Source: Phycisphaerales bacterium | Lineage (GTDB): Bacteria; Planctomycetota; Phycisphaerae; UBA1845 | Direction of reading: 5' to 3' | DNA length: 64,000 nucleotides | Assembly (NCBI GenBank): GCA_020639115.1 | Contig: JACKHG010000003.1 | Location: 124,001-188,000, forward strand | Part shown: one piece after another, positions 9,101-17,725 of the stretch | How the letters are laid out: each line of letters starts with the position of its first letter | How positions within the stretch are numbered: position 1 is the first letter of the stretch | Translations under genes and position numbers: made by a program | Notes under the pieces: generated by a model | The model's database searches: none | What the model saw: only the letters and a program-made list of their open reading frames with translations | Told to the model about the DNA's origin: nothing

Positions 9101-10813
9101 ATGAAATGGACACGATTCCTCATCCCGACCTTGAAAGAAACGCCTGCGGACGCGGTGGTGCCGTCGCACCGGTTGATGCTGCGCGCGGGGTTGATGCGCC
9201 AGGTGGCGGCTGGGGCTTATGCCTACCTCCCGCTCGGGCATCGGACGCTCCGCAAAATCGAGCAGATCGTGCGCGAGGAGATGAACCGCGCCGGGGCGGT
9301 CGAGCTGCACATGCCGGCGATGCAGCCCCTCGAGCTCTGGCAGGAGACGAACCGCGATGAGGCGATGGGGCCGACGCTGGTGCGCCTCGCGGACAAGCCG
9401 TTCCGCCGGAACACGGTGCTCGGCCCGACGCACGAGGAAGTGGTGACGGACATCGTGCGTGCGTACGTGAGCAGCTACAAGCAGTTGCCGATCACGCTGT
9501 ACCAAATCCAGACGAAATTCCGCGACGAGGAGCGGCCGAAGAGCGGCGTGCTGCGCACGCGCGAGTTCCTGATGAAGGACGCGTACTCGTTCAATCCCGA
9601 CAAGGCGTCGCTCGACGCCAGCTACGAGGAGATGTACGCCGCGTACTGCCGGATCTACGAGCGCTGCGGGTTGCCCTACATCGCGGTGGAGGCGGAGTCG
9701 GGTCCGATCGGCGGCGACGCGTCGCACGAGTTCATGGTCGTGACGGACGCGGGCGAGGATTGGCTGGTGCGTTCGCAGGACGGCAGCTACGCCGCCAACG
9801 TCGAACGGGCGGACTTCGCGTCGGTGGAGAAGGCGGCGGAGGCGGCGCCGGCGGAGTTGAAGGAGGTGCACACCCCGCACCTCTCGACGATCGAGCAGGT
9901 ATCTGCTTTTCTCAAGTGCCGGCCGGCGGACATGATCAAGACGCTGATCTACGACGCGGACGGCACGGTGGTGGTGGCGCTGGTGCGCGGCGACCACGAG
10001 ATCAACGAATCGCGCCTGCGGCGGCACGTCGGGGCCAACGCGCTGGCGCTGGCCGCGCCGGCGACGATCGAGAAGGTCACGGGAGCAGCCGTGGGGTTTG
10101 CCGGGCCGGTGGGGCTGAAGGGCGTGCGCATCGTCGCGGACCAGGCGGTGACGGTCATGCAGAACGCCGTGACCGGCGCGAACAAGACCGACTACCACCT
10201 GACCGGCGTCAACATCGGACGCGACTTCGAGATCGCGGAGACGGCGACGATCCGCTTCGCGGTTGAGGGGGACAAGGCGCCGAACGGCTCGCCGCTCGAT
10301 TTCGAGAAGTGCATCGAGGTGGGTCACGTCTTCAAGCTGGGGACGAAGTACTCCGCCGCGATGAAGGCCAACTTCCTCGACGAGAACGGCAAGAATCACC
10401 CGATCATCATGGGGTGCTACGGCATCGGGCTGAACCGCATCATGGCCGCGGCGATCGAGGCCGGGCACGACGAGAACGGCATCATCTGGCCGCTGAACAT
10501 CGCGCCGTACACCGTCGCGATCGTGGCGCTCGACGTGCGCGAGGCGGAGGTGATGTCGGCGGCGGAGCAGATCCACGATGCGCTCGAGGCCCAGGGCATC
10601 GACGTGCTGCTCGACGATCGCGACGCGCGGCCGGGCTTCAAGTTCAAGGACGCCGACCTGATCGGCATCCCGCTGCGGATCACGATCGGCAAGCGCGGGC
10701 TGGGCGAGGGGATCGTCGAGTTCAAGCGGCGCAGCGGCGGCGACGTCGAGAAAATCCCGGTGGAACAGGTCGCGCAGCACATCGCCGACATCGTCACGCA
10801 GGAACGCAAGTAG
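9101..10813 (+). CDS. proS: Prolyl-tRNA synthetase (with editing domain)
   Basis: 570 residues, matching the long bacterial ProRS type. It charges tRNA-Pro in the cytoplasm. The class II motif 1 region (LRAGLMRQVAAGAYAYLPLG) is at about residues 27-46. Motif 2 appears as FRDEERPKSGVLRTREF (about 140-156) and motif 3 as GCYGIGLNRIMAA near 445. An INS/YbaK-like editing insertion, which clears Ala-tRNA-Pro, occupies about 230-385. The anticodon-binding domain ends the protein. ATG 9101 has no clear SD, but the family start MKWTRFLIPTLKE fits. It is transcribed divergently from the beta-propeller gene across 300 bp, in which I see no distinct structure. Confidence 0.96.
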   Translation: MKWTRFLIPTLKETPADAVVPSHRLMLRAGLMRQVAAGAYAYLPLGHRTLRKIEQIVREEMNRAGAVELHMPAMQPLELWQETNRDEAMGPTLVRLADKPFRRNTVLGPTHEEVVTDIVRAYVSSYKQLPITLYQIQTKFRDEERPKSGVLRTREFLMKDAYSFNPDKASLDASYEEMYAAYCRIYERCGLPYIAVEAESGPIGGDASHEFMVVTDAGEDWLVRSQDGSYAANVERADFASVEKAAEAAPAELKEVHTPHLSTIEQVSAFLKCRPADMIKTLIYDADGTVVVALVRGDHEINESRLRRHVGANALALAAPATIEKVTGAAVGFAGPVGLKGVRIVADQAVTVMQNAVTGANKTDYHLTGVNIGRDFEIAETATIRFAVEGDKAPNGSPLDFEKCIEVGHVFKLGTKYSAAMKANFLDENGKNHPIIMGCYGIGLNRIMAAAIEAGHDENGIIWPLNIAPYTVAIVALDVREAEVMSAAEQIHDALEAQGIDVLLDDRDARPGFKFKDADLIGIPLRITIGKRGLGEGIVEFKRRSGGDVEKIPVEQVAQHIADIVTQERK

Positions 10814-10883
10814 TCAGCCACGCCGCTCAACTGCTCAGCGACTATCGTTCTTCTTCGTTGTTCAGAGGCTGATCGCGGTTGCG

Positions 10884-11804
10884 CTAGCGGCGTCGGCGGC
10901 GGAGCACGTACGGGACGGCTGCCGCCAGGAGCAGGCCGGTTGCGGGCTCGGGGACGGCCCGCGGCTGGCTCAGGGTGACATCGCCGCTGTTGAGCAGGTC
11001 GTGGGTTAGCTGCGCGTCGCCCAGGAACGACAGGTCGGGCGGCTCGAAGCCGAACGCGCCGGCCAGAGAGACCGTCGAGCCGAGCTCAGCCAGTTCCTCG
11101 TCGGTCAGCGCCTCGCCTCGTTTTACCTTGGCCGAGAGGGCGGCGACCTTCGCATCGAGCTGCGAGGCGAACTGCCCGGAACTGCTGAACTGCGCAAAGA
11201 CGTTGTCGGTACCCAGCGCCTTGAAGATCGGATCGGTAACCGCCGCGAGCAGGTCGGCGTAGAGGTTGCCGCGCACGTTGATCGGGCCGATGTCAAAGTC
11301 CTGCGTGGTCGAGTCGTTGCTGAAACGGCCCTCGTTGTTGATCGACTGCCGGCTGGACACGTCGAAGACCAGATCGTAGTAGCCGAACTCGTTGACCTTC
11401 GCGCTCGCATCGAGCAGGAAGCTGCCGGTGATGGTGGAAATCTGGTTGCCGGTGTCGGTGGACAGCGTGTAGTTGAACGGGCTGCCGCCGGTATTGAGCG
11501 AGACCTCGAGCAGATCGAGCCCGCGGCCACCGGTCGTGAACGTGAACGTCGGTGACCCGGCGAGCGTCAGTTCCGTCGCGCCGAAGTCGAGCGTCTGGCC
11601 GCTGAAGGTCTGCGAGACGATGAGGTCGTTGCCGCCGCTGATATAGTTGGGCTCAGCCACGAAGTTGAAGCCGGCTTCGCTGAGGCCGAAGAGGACCTTC
11701 TCGAAGGTGCCCGCCTGGGCGACCGCGGGCAAGGTCAGCAGGGTCAAACCAAGCACAGCCCGACGCAGAGTCTGGGGCCCAGGGCAGTTCGTCCGGTGCT
11801 TCAT
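10884..11804 (-). CDS. PEP-CTERM sorted exported protein
   Basis: 306 residues from ATG 11804, which has GGGAG 9 nt upstream and a following signal peptide (LGLTLLTLPAVAQAG). The body is beta-rich with no known catalytic motif. The C-terminal tail VPEPATGLLL, a short hydrophobic stretch and RRRRR form the PEP-CTERM signal. That signal is handled by exosortase-type enzymes in bacteria that make exopolysaccharide. No exosortase gene is in the window. It converges with proS. The frame continues upstream to 11993, but that part lacks coding character. Confidence 0.8.
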   Translation of the reverse strand: MKHRTNCPGPQTLRRAVLGLTLLTLPAVAQAGTFEKVLFGLSEAGFNFVAEPNYISGGNDLIVSQTFSGQTLDFGATELTLAGSPTFTFTTGGRGLDLLEVSLNTGGSPFNYTLSTDTGNQISTITGSFLLDASAKVNEFGYYDLVFDVSSRQSINNEGRFSNDSTTQDFDIGPINVRGNLYADLLAAVTDPIFKALGTDNVFAQFSSSGQFASQLDAKVAALSAKVKRGEALTDEELAELGSTVSLAGAFGFEPPDLSFLGDAQLTHDLLNSGDVTLSQPRAVPEPATGLLLAAAVPYVLRRRRR

Positions 11805-12149
11805 CACTCCGCTCCCTTGATTGAGTCTCGGCGGATCAAGTTGGAGGCCAGGAACAACCAGAAATCTGGTCTTGGCTGGTACGCCCAACCCGTCACCCGC
11901 GTTCATCCGAATCCATGATACTGCGGAGGGTCCCGCCGGTCGACGGCGTCGCCCCGAACTCCGCAGCCCAATGCCGGCACAAGACCCCGGCATTTCGATT
12001 ATCGTCTATCCGGACGTGTCCGCTGAGCGCCAACTTCGCGATGGCCGTTCCGATATGCCTCCAGAATGACCCAGGCTGCCCAATTTATCGGACGTGGCGA
12101 TCAAAGCTGCATTGCCTGCGACAGCGAGGATAACGGCGATCGCTCCGAA
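11805..12149. other. Gene-free spacer upstream of PEP-CTERM gene
   Basis: 345 bp between the end of the Y-family polymerase gene and the PEP-CTERM start, both on the minus strand. It should hold the PEP-CTERM promoter. No strong hairpin, repeat or convincing promoter pair was seen. Confidence 0.5.
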
Positions 12150-13436
12150 TCAGCCACCCCGGACGGGGCGCCGCGCGGCGTGCAGGCCGGCGGCGGTTGC
12201 GATGCCGCTGAAGCCGTGCTGAGCGCGTACTCTGTCGAGCAGGCGATCCACCTGCTGGTTGACCGCGCGGCGATCGCTGTCGAAGAGCAGCAGTTGGCAG
12301 CCCGTGGCTGGCGCGAGGTTGGCGAGCTGGACGCCGATCAGCCGAATCGCTTGGTGCCGCGGGGCGAAATCCTCGAAAAGCTGCGCGGCGACCCGGTAGA
12401 GCTCGGCGTGGCAGTCGCTGTGGTAGCCGAGCGTGCGCGTGTGTGTCCGCGTGCGGAAATCAGCCGTGCGGAGCTTGACCGCAACCGAGCCGGTGACGAG
12501 GCCGGCGCGGCGAAGGCGCCACGCAGCCTTCTCCACCAGCCGGTAGAGCGTGCGGCGCACCGTGTCCAGGTCGCGGCAATCCTGGCGGAACGTCGATTCG
12601 TTGGAGATCCCCTTCGGCGCCTCGTGGGGCGAAAGTTCCACGCGACCCTCGCCGTTGGCGATGCGGCGCAGACGGCGGGCCCATTCGTCACCGAGGCATC
12701 GGGCTAGCGTAGCGTCGTCGGTATCCTGGGCATCGGCGAAGCGGACCAGGCTGTTGGCGGCGAGGACTTCGGTGGCGCGTTTGCCGATGCCGGGCACGAC
12801 GGCCAGCGGCAGCGGCCGAAGGAATGCCCGCTCGGCGCCGGTGGCGACGTGGCAGATGCCGCGGGGTTTGCAGTGCTTGCTGGCGATCTTGGCCACGAGG
12901 CGGTTGGCCCCGATGCCGACCGACACGCTCAGGCCGGTTTCGGCGAGGACCGCCAGCCGGAGCGACTCCGCGAGTGCGAGCGGCCAGTGGACGGGCAGAG
13001 CCGCGCCATGCCGGGCGGTGACGGGCTGGTGTGTACCGCACTGTTCGGCGGTCCAATCGAGGTAGCCTTCGTCGATGCTGGCCCGTTCGACGGTGGGGCT
13101 GAAGCGGTTGATGACCTCGAACACGCGCCGGCTGAAGTCGCTGTAGAGGCTGTGGCGGCCGGGCAGGAAGTGGGCCTCGGGGCAGACGCGATACGCCCGT
13201 ACGAGCGGCATGGGGACGTACACGCCGCGGGCGCGGGCCTCGTATGACGCGGAGGCGACGACGCCGCGTTGGTTCGCAGCCCCGCCGACAACCACCGGCT
13301 GACCGGCGAGCGCAGGGTTGAGGAGCTGCTCCACGGACGTGAAGAACGCGTCGAGGTCGACGTGGGCTACGACGCGGCGGGCGGCGCGCGGTGCATCCGC
13401 CTTGCCCGCTGGGGCGCATGGGTCCTGCTTGATCAT
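12150..13436 (-). CDS. dinB: Y-family DNA polymerase (DinB/Pol IV-like)
   Basis: 428 residues from ATG 13436; no good SD, so the start is provisional. The family copies past damaged template bases with low fidelity. HVDLDAFFTSVEQ near the N-terminus holds the first catalytic Asp. SIDEGYLDW (Ser120-Trp128) holds Asp122 and Glu123. Residue 124 is Gly where Ala or Val is usual. A helix-hairpin-helix, VPGIGKRATEVLAA, follows near 218, then the little-finger domain. No LexA-type box was recognised upstream. No imuA or dnaE2 partner is nearby, so it stands alone. Confidence 0.9.
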   Translation of the reverse strand: MIKQDPCAPAGKADAPRAARRVVAHVDLDAFFTSVEQLLNPALAGQPVVVGGAANQRGVVASASYEARARGVYVPMPLVRAYRVCPEAHFLPGRHSLYSDFSRRVFEVINRFSPTVERASIDEGYLDWTAEQCGTHQPVTARHGAALPVHWPLALAESLRLAVLAETGLSVSVGIGANRLVAKIASKHCKPRGICHVATGAERAFLRPLPLAVVPGIGKRATEVLAANSLVRFADAQDTDDATLARCLGDEWARRLRRIANGEGRVELSPHEAPKGISNESTFRQDCRDLDTVRRTLYRLVEKAAWRLRRAGLVTGSVAVKLRTADFRTRTHTRTLGYHSDCHAELYRVAAQLFEDFAPRHQAIRLIGVQLANLAPATGCQLLLFDSDRRAVNQQVDRLLDRVRAQHGFSGIATAAGLHAARRPVRGG

Positions 13437-13704
13437 CCGGCGACATCCATCGATAAGACCGCGCAGGCGAGTATAGCAGGCCGGCCGGCACAATGGTAGG
13501 CAAATGTTAGGGTTTGCGGTGGCGGCGGCAGGAATGGGCCTAAGCAGTTGTGGGGCCTGAGTTTGCAGTTCGCGGCGGGATGACCCGGGTTTGACGCGGA
13601 CCGGGCGGCGCTTTACCGTCCGCGCACGATGGGTTGAGGCGGTCGCGCATGCCGGGTGTTGCCGGTGTGGCCTTTGCCACTTGGCGGATTGTGAGGGTTG
13701 TCGC

Positions 13705-14529
13705 GTGGCGTTTCAGATCGCCAAGATCGGGGAGATCGGGATCGGAGACGGGCATCCGCTGGCGTTCATCGCCGGGCCGTGCGTGATCGAGTCGCGCGAC
13801 CATACCCTGCGGATGGCCGACGCGCTCTCGCGGATCTGCCGCAAGCTCTCCGTGCCGCTGATCTTCAAGGCCAGCTTCGACAAGGCGAACCGCAGCAGCG
13901 CGGACAGCTACCGCGGCGTGCCGGTGGACAAGGCGTGCGCGATCTACTCGGAGATCGGCCGGGAGATGGGGATTCCCGTCACGACGGACATTCACCTGCC
14001 GGAGCAGGCCGCGGCGATCGGGGCGGTGGTGGACTGCCTGCAGATTCCGGCCTTCCTCTGCCGCCAGACGGACCTGCTCGTGGCGGCGGCGGTGACGAAC
14101 CGGTGCGTGAACATCAAGAAGGGCCAGTTCATGGCCCCGGAGGAGATGAGCAACGCGTGCAAGAAGGTGGTGAGCATGGGCAATCGCAACGTACTGCTCA
14201 CCGAGCGGGGGACGTTCTTCGGCTATCACCGCCTGGTGAACGACATGACCGCGTTGCGGCGGATGCGCGCGTTCGCGCCGGTGGTGTTTGACGCGACGCA
14301 CAGTTGCCAGTTGCCGGGCGCGGAGGGGACGAGCACCGGGGGCGTGCGCGAGTACGTGCAGGTGCTGGGGCCCGCCGCGGTCGCCGCGGGCGCCGATGCG
14401 GTTTTTCTCGAGGTGCACGACAATCCGGCGGAGGCGAAGAGCGACGCCGCGACGCAGTTGCCGCTGGAGCAGTTCGAGGGGTTCGTGGGCAAGTGCCTGC
14501 GGGTGCGTTCGGCGGTCACGGGCGGCTGA
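13705..14529 (+). CDS. kdsA: 3-deoxy-D-manno-octulosonate 8-phosphate synthase
   Basis: Condenses phosphoenolpyruvate with arabinose 5-phosphate to form Kdo-8-phosphate, the precursor of the Kdo in lipid A core. 274 residues from GTG 13705, chosen because GAGGG (13693-13697) sits 7 nt upstream and the length fits KdsA. Earlier in-frame codons (from 13591) encode an unrelated Cys-rich stretch. Conserved blocks include AGPCVIESRD, FKASFDKANRSS, TDIHLPEQ, NIKKGQFMAP and FDATHSCQLPG. Its presence argues for a lipopolysaccharide outer membrane. The small ferredoxin-like gene follows after 112 bp. Confidence 0.94.
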   Translation: MAFQIAKIGEIGIGDGHPLAFIAGPCVIESRDHTLRMADALSRICRKLSVPLIFKASFDKANRSSADSYRGVPVDKACAIYSEIGREMGIPVTTDIHLPEQAAAIGAVVDCLQIPAFLCRQTDLLVAAAVTNRCVNIKKGQFMAPEEMSNACKKVVSMGNRNVLLTERGTFFGYHRLVNDMTALRRMRAFAPVVFDATHSCQLPGAEGTSTGGVREYVQVLGPAAVAAGADAVFLEVHDNPAEAKSDAATQLPLEQFEGFVGKCLRVRSAVTGG

Positions 14530-14641
14530 CGCACGTCGTGCGGTCATTCCGGGGGCCGGCTGTTTCGCTCGCACGCCGGGAATTGCAGCATGCAGCTACC
14601 TGAACCCATGACCGCCGCAGTACGGGCCGTCAGGATGTTTG

Positions 14642-14905
14642 ATGAATCTCGATGACGATATCTGCTATTGCTACCACGTTTCGGCGCGGAAGCTGATCAA
14701 CTTCGCGAAGCGCACCTGCCCGCAGCGGCCGAGCCAGATGACCGAGTGTCTCGGCGCGGGCACCGGCTGCGGTTGGTGCATTCCCTTTCTGAAGAAGATC
14801 GCCGAGAATCCGGAGACGTTCCTGCGCGAGGGCATCACCCCGGAGGAATACGCGGCAAAGCGGCAGGAATACATCAGGACCAAGCAGCCGCGCAACGAGT
14901 TCTGA
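14642..14905 (+). CDS. BFD-like [2Fe-2S] protein
   Basis: 87 residues. Cys8, Cys10, Cys43 and Cys46 form the CxC-X32-CxxC pattern of BFD-type [2Fe-2S] domains (Fer2_BFD), known from bacterioferritin-associated ferredoxin and NirB/NifU. ATG 14642 is chosen over the TTG one codon earlier because AGGA lies 6 nt before it. The C-terminal 40 residues are charged and helical, beyond the minimal domain. No bacterioferritin gene is near. A role in electron transfer or iron release is inferred from the fold only. Confidence 0.8.
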   Translation: MNLDDDICYCYHVSARKLINFAKRTCPQRPSQMTECLGAGTGCGWCIPFLKKIAENPETFLREGITPEEYAAKRQEYIRTKQPRNEF

Positions 14906-14927
14906 ACGCCTGCGGGCGGTCTCTCCC

Positions 14928-15428
14928 ATGTCGGTGGACAGCGAGCCCAACCTGGCAGCCGATTCACGAAAGGGCAGGCGCCGCCGCATCTGTGTTCTTG
15001 CGGCTGCACTGGTCGTCGGCGTCGCCGCGGTTGTGGCGAACCATTTTCTCGATGGCAAGGGGAAGCTGGAGCAGGCCGTGGGCGCCGCGGACCGGCTCGA
15101 GGTGGCGCCGACGTATCCGGCGAACGCCCCGCCGGTTCTGGTCATGCGCGGCAACGCGGGTATAGCGCAGCTCGTGCAGCGCATCGAACTGCAGGGCTGG
15201 CGGGCGGTTCCCCCGTGCAAGTGCCTCGGCGACATCGAATTCCGGTTTTATCAAGGTGACCGCGCGCTCGCTGTCGTGGGCCTGGCCCACGGCAACCGGC
15301 TGAAGTGGCGGCACGGACCGTGGGGCGGCGACCGGGTGCTGACCGAGCGGAGCCGCCGGGCGGTCAGCGTCTGGCTTACCGAACGCGGTTGCGCCGCGGA
15401 GCCGCCTGACGCCGGACCGCACGACTAG
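14928..15428 (+). CDS. Membrane-anchored hypothetical protein
   Basis: 166 residues. A basic stretch (RKGRRRR) followed by one hydrophobic helix at about 21-41 gives an N-in anchor with the rest outside the cytoplasm. The outer part has CKCLGDIEFRFYQGD near 100, then AHGNRLKWRHGPWGGD and a WLTERG end. This pattern looks conserved in planctomycete hypothetical proteins as I recall, but no function is known. The CxC pair could bind metal or form a disulfide. It follows the BFD-like gene by 22 bp, so co-transcription is likely. SD is weak. Confidence 0.6.
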   Translation: MSVDSEPNLAADSRKGRRRRICVLAAALVVGVAAVVANHFLDGKGKLEQAVGAADRLEVAPTYPANAPPVLVMRGNAGIAQLVQRIELQGWRAVPPCKCLGDIEFRFYQGDRALAVVGLAHGNRLKWRHGPWGGDRVLTERSRRAVSVWLTERGCAAEPPDAGPHD

Positions 15429-15453
15429 ATCGGCGCGCGGGCCGCAATCAGAA

Positions 15454-15583
15454 CCCCGGCAGCCATGCCGGGGCCGGTGGTTGCCGAGCGAGGTGATGTT
15501 TGCGCCGACAAGGGCGCTGGGATCTGCCGAACACGCCAATTGCACTTCGGTTGCGCGTTCCGGCCCCCCACTTGCGTGGGGGG
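15454..15583. other. Two GC hairpins between convergent genes
   Basis: Arms CCCCGGCA/TGCCGGGG (15454-15473) and CCCCCCAC/GTGGGGGG (15564-15583), each with a 4-nt loop. They lie between the hypothetical gene and the convergent cardiolipin synthase gene. T-runs are weak, so terminator function is only likely. Confidence 0.4.
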
Positions 15584-15612
15584 TTCGGATTGGGCCACGT
15601 TACCTGGGTTGA

Positions 15613-17058
15613 TCAGAGCAGCGGGGAAAGCAACCGGGCGAGGCCCAGCTTGACGGATTCGCCGAAGGTCCAGTGGTCGGGGCTCTCGGGGCGGACGCGG
15701 CGGGCCTTCTTCAGCAGCGCCTCGAAGTCCTCGCGCAGGTGGCAGGCCAGCGCGTGGTCGTAGAGCAGCGCGGTCACCTCGAAGTTGATGCGGAAGCTGC
15801 GCTGGTCCATGTTGGCCGAACCCACCATCCCCCAGTTGTTGTCCACCATCATCACCTTCGAATGCAGCAGGGCGTGATCGTACTCGTAAATCTCCACGCC
15901 GGACTCGGTCAGCTCCTGGTAGTAGCTGCGCCCGGCCCAGAGCACGATGCGATGGTCGGTCGTTGCGGGCACGAGCAGCTGCACGCGCACGCCCCGGTAC
16001 GCCGCGGACTGCAGGGCGACGACGATGACCGAGTCGGGCACGAAGTATGGCGTGATGATGGCGATCGACTCGCGGGCGCTGGCCACCGCGGCGAGGAGCA
16101 CGTGGTGCATGATCCGCGGGTTGCGATCGGGACCCGAGGGGATGACCTGCACGGTCTGCTCGCCCGCGGCCCGGGCGTTTGGAAAATATTCATCTCCGGA
16201 GAGGTCCTCGTGGCGCGTGAAGTTCCAGTCCTCGACGAAAATCTCCTGGAGCTGCTGGACCGCCGGCCCCTCGATGCGCATGTGCGTGTCGCGGAACGGC
16301 CCGAACTTCTCGCGCCGGCCGCGGTACTCGTCGCCGATGTTCTGGCCGCCGGTGAAGCCGACGTGCCCGTCGACGACGACAATCTTGCGGTGATTGCGGA
16401 AATTCACGCGCCAGCGTCCGCCCCACGGAACCGCCGGCAGGAACGACGCGACCTGGATGCCGTGGTCGGTGAACGTGCGTCGAAAGCTGCGCGTCCAGTT
16501 GAACGTGCCGACGAAATCGACGAGCAGGCGCACCTCGACGCCCTCCTTGGCCTTGGCGATCAGCGCGTCGCGCAGTTGCCGGCCGGTCTCGTCGGGCTGG
16601 TAGATGTAGTACTCGAGATGGATGTGCGCTTTCGCCCCGCGCACCGCCTCCATGATCGCGTTGAAGTTGTCGTCATCCTCGAAGTAGATGTCGACCTGGT
16701 TGCCGGTGGTGAGCATGTAGTCGCTGGTGCGAACGGCGACCTCGGCGATTTCCGCGAGGGCCCGTTCCTCCTCGGTCGCATCCTCGCCGAAGCGTTTGCG
16801 CATGGCCTCGATCTGGCGGCGGAGGCTGCGGCTGATGCGCTTCTGCCGCCGGTGGCGTTTGCGGCGCGTGCGTTTGAAGCGAGGGTCGCCGGCGAGCAGG
16901 TAGGCGAGGAGTCCGACGAAGGGCAGCAGGAGCAGCGCGAGGATCCACGCGAACATGGCCCGCGGCTCGCGCGGCCGGCGGAGGATCGACACGGCTGCCA
17001 CCAGCGCCAGGGCGTAGTTCAGCAGCGACAGGGCTGTCCACAGCCAGCTCCAGCTCAT
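15613..17058 (-). CDS. cls: Cardiolipin synthase (phospholipase D family)
   Basis: 481 residues from ATG 17058, with AAAGGA 8 nt upstream. Two transmembrane helices at the N-terminus (about 3-60) anchor it in the inner membrane. A very basic loop follows (RRKRHRRQKR). Two HKD motifs form the shared active site: His223-x-Lys225 in NHRKIVVVD and His399 in HSKVMMVD, each followed by a GG or GSxN element. It transfers a phosphatidyl group between two phosphatidylglycerols to make cardiolipin. Length and layout match ClsA-type enzymes. The next gene upstream is the LOG-family gene, 94 bp away on the same strand. Confidence 0.93.
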   Translation of the reverse strand: MSWSWLWTALSLLNYALALVAAVSILRRPREPRAMFAWILALLLLPFVGLLAYLLAGDPRFKRTRRKRHRRQKRISRSLRRQIEAMRKRFGEDATEEERALAEIAEVAVRTSDYMLTTGNQVDIYFEDDDNFNAIMEAVRGAKAHIHLEYYIYQPDETGRQLRDALIAKAKEGVEVRLLVDFVGTFNWTRSFRRTFTDHGIQVASFLPAVPWGGRWRVNFRNHRKIVVVDGHVGFTGGQNIGDEYRGRREKFGPFRDTHMRIEGPAVQQLQEIFVEDWNFTRHEDLSGDEYFPNARAAGEQTVQVIPSGPDRNPRIMHHVLLAAVASARESIAIITPYFVPDSVIVVALQSAAYRGVRVQLLVPATTDHRIVLWAGRSYYQELTESGVEIYEYDHALLHSKVMMVDNNWGMVGSANMDQRSFRINFEVTALLYDHALACHLREDFEALLKKARRVRPESPDHWTFGESVKLGLARLLSPLL

Positions 17059-17152
17059 GAAGTCGATCCTTTCGGCGCGTGGGGGCCGCACGCAGAGCGT
17101 ATCGCGCCGGGGCGTGGTTGGCCATTGGCCACCGGGGAGGTTGGCCGGGTGG

Positions 17153-17725
17153 TCAGAACAGTGGTTCGGGCGGCTCGTAGGTATTCAGGTAATCCATGAC
17201 CGCGGGCACGTCGGGGCAGAAGCGGCTGACGTTGCGGTAGAGCGGCACGATGAACCCCTCGGTGATCATGTGCTCGAAGAGCGCGGCGAGCGGGCGGTAG
17301 AAGCCGTCGAGGTCGAGGATGGCGACGGGCTTGTTGTGCAGCGCGAGGCGTTTCCAGGTAATGGCCTGGATGACCTCGTCGAGCGTGCCGCAGGACCCGG
17401 GCAGGGCGATGAAGGCGTCGCTGCGTTCGAAGAGCAGCGCGATGCGCTCGTGCATCGTGGTCGTGGCGATGAGTTCGGTGAGTCCGAGCTGATCGCCCTC
17501 GAGGTCGGTGATAAAACGCGGACGCACGCCGACGATCGTGCCGCCGGCCTCCAGGGCCGTGCGCGCGAGTGTGCCCATCAGGCCGACGCCGCCCCCGCCG
17601 TACACGGTGGTCCAGCCAGCCTGCGCGATCGCCCGGGCGATGTCGCGGGCCGCCTGGTGGTACTTGTCGGCGACGTATTCGCTGGAGCCGCAGAACACGC
17701 AGACGCTGCGGATGGGATAACTCAT
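17153..17725 (-). CDS. LOG-family (TIGR00730-type) protein
   Basis: 190 residues with a Rossmann-like fold. VCVFCGSS starts the first strand, and GGGGVGLMG is the nucleotide loop near 42-50. The active-site motif reads PGSCGTLDE where most family members have PGGxGTxxE, so the second Gly is Ser. MHER is present. The family hydrolyses nucleoside monophosphates, including cytokinin ribotides, to free base plus ribose phosphate; the bacterial role is usually unclear. Its ATG overlaps the stop of the amidohydrolase gene by 4 bp (ATGA), so the two are translated together. The substitution leaves activity open. Confidence 0.85.
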   Translation of the reverse strand: MSYPIRSVCVFCGSSEYVADKYHQAARDIARAIAQAGWTTVYGGGGVGLMGTLARTALEAGGTIVGVRPRFITDLEGDQLGLTELIATTTMHERIALLFERSDAFIALPGSCGTLDEVIQAITWKRLALHNKPVAILDLDGFYRPLAALFEHMITEGFIVPLYRNVSRFCPDVPAVMDYLNTYEPPEPLF

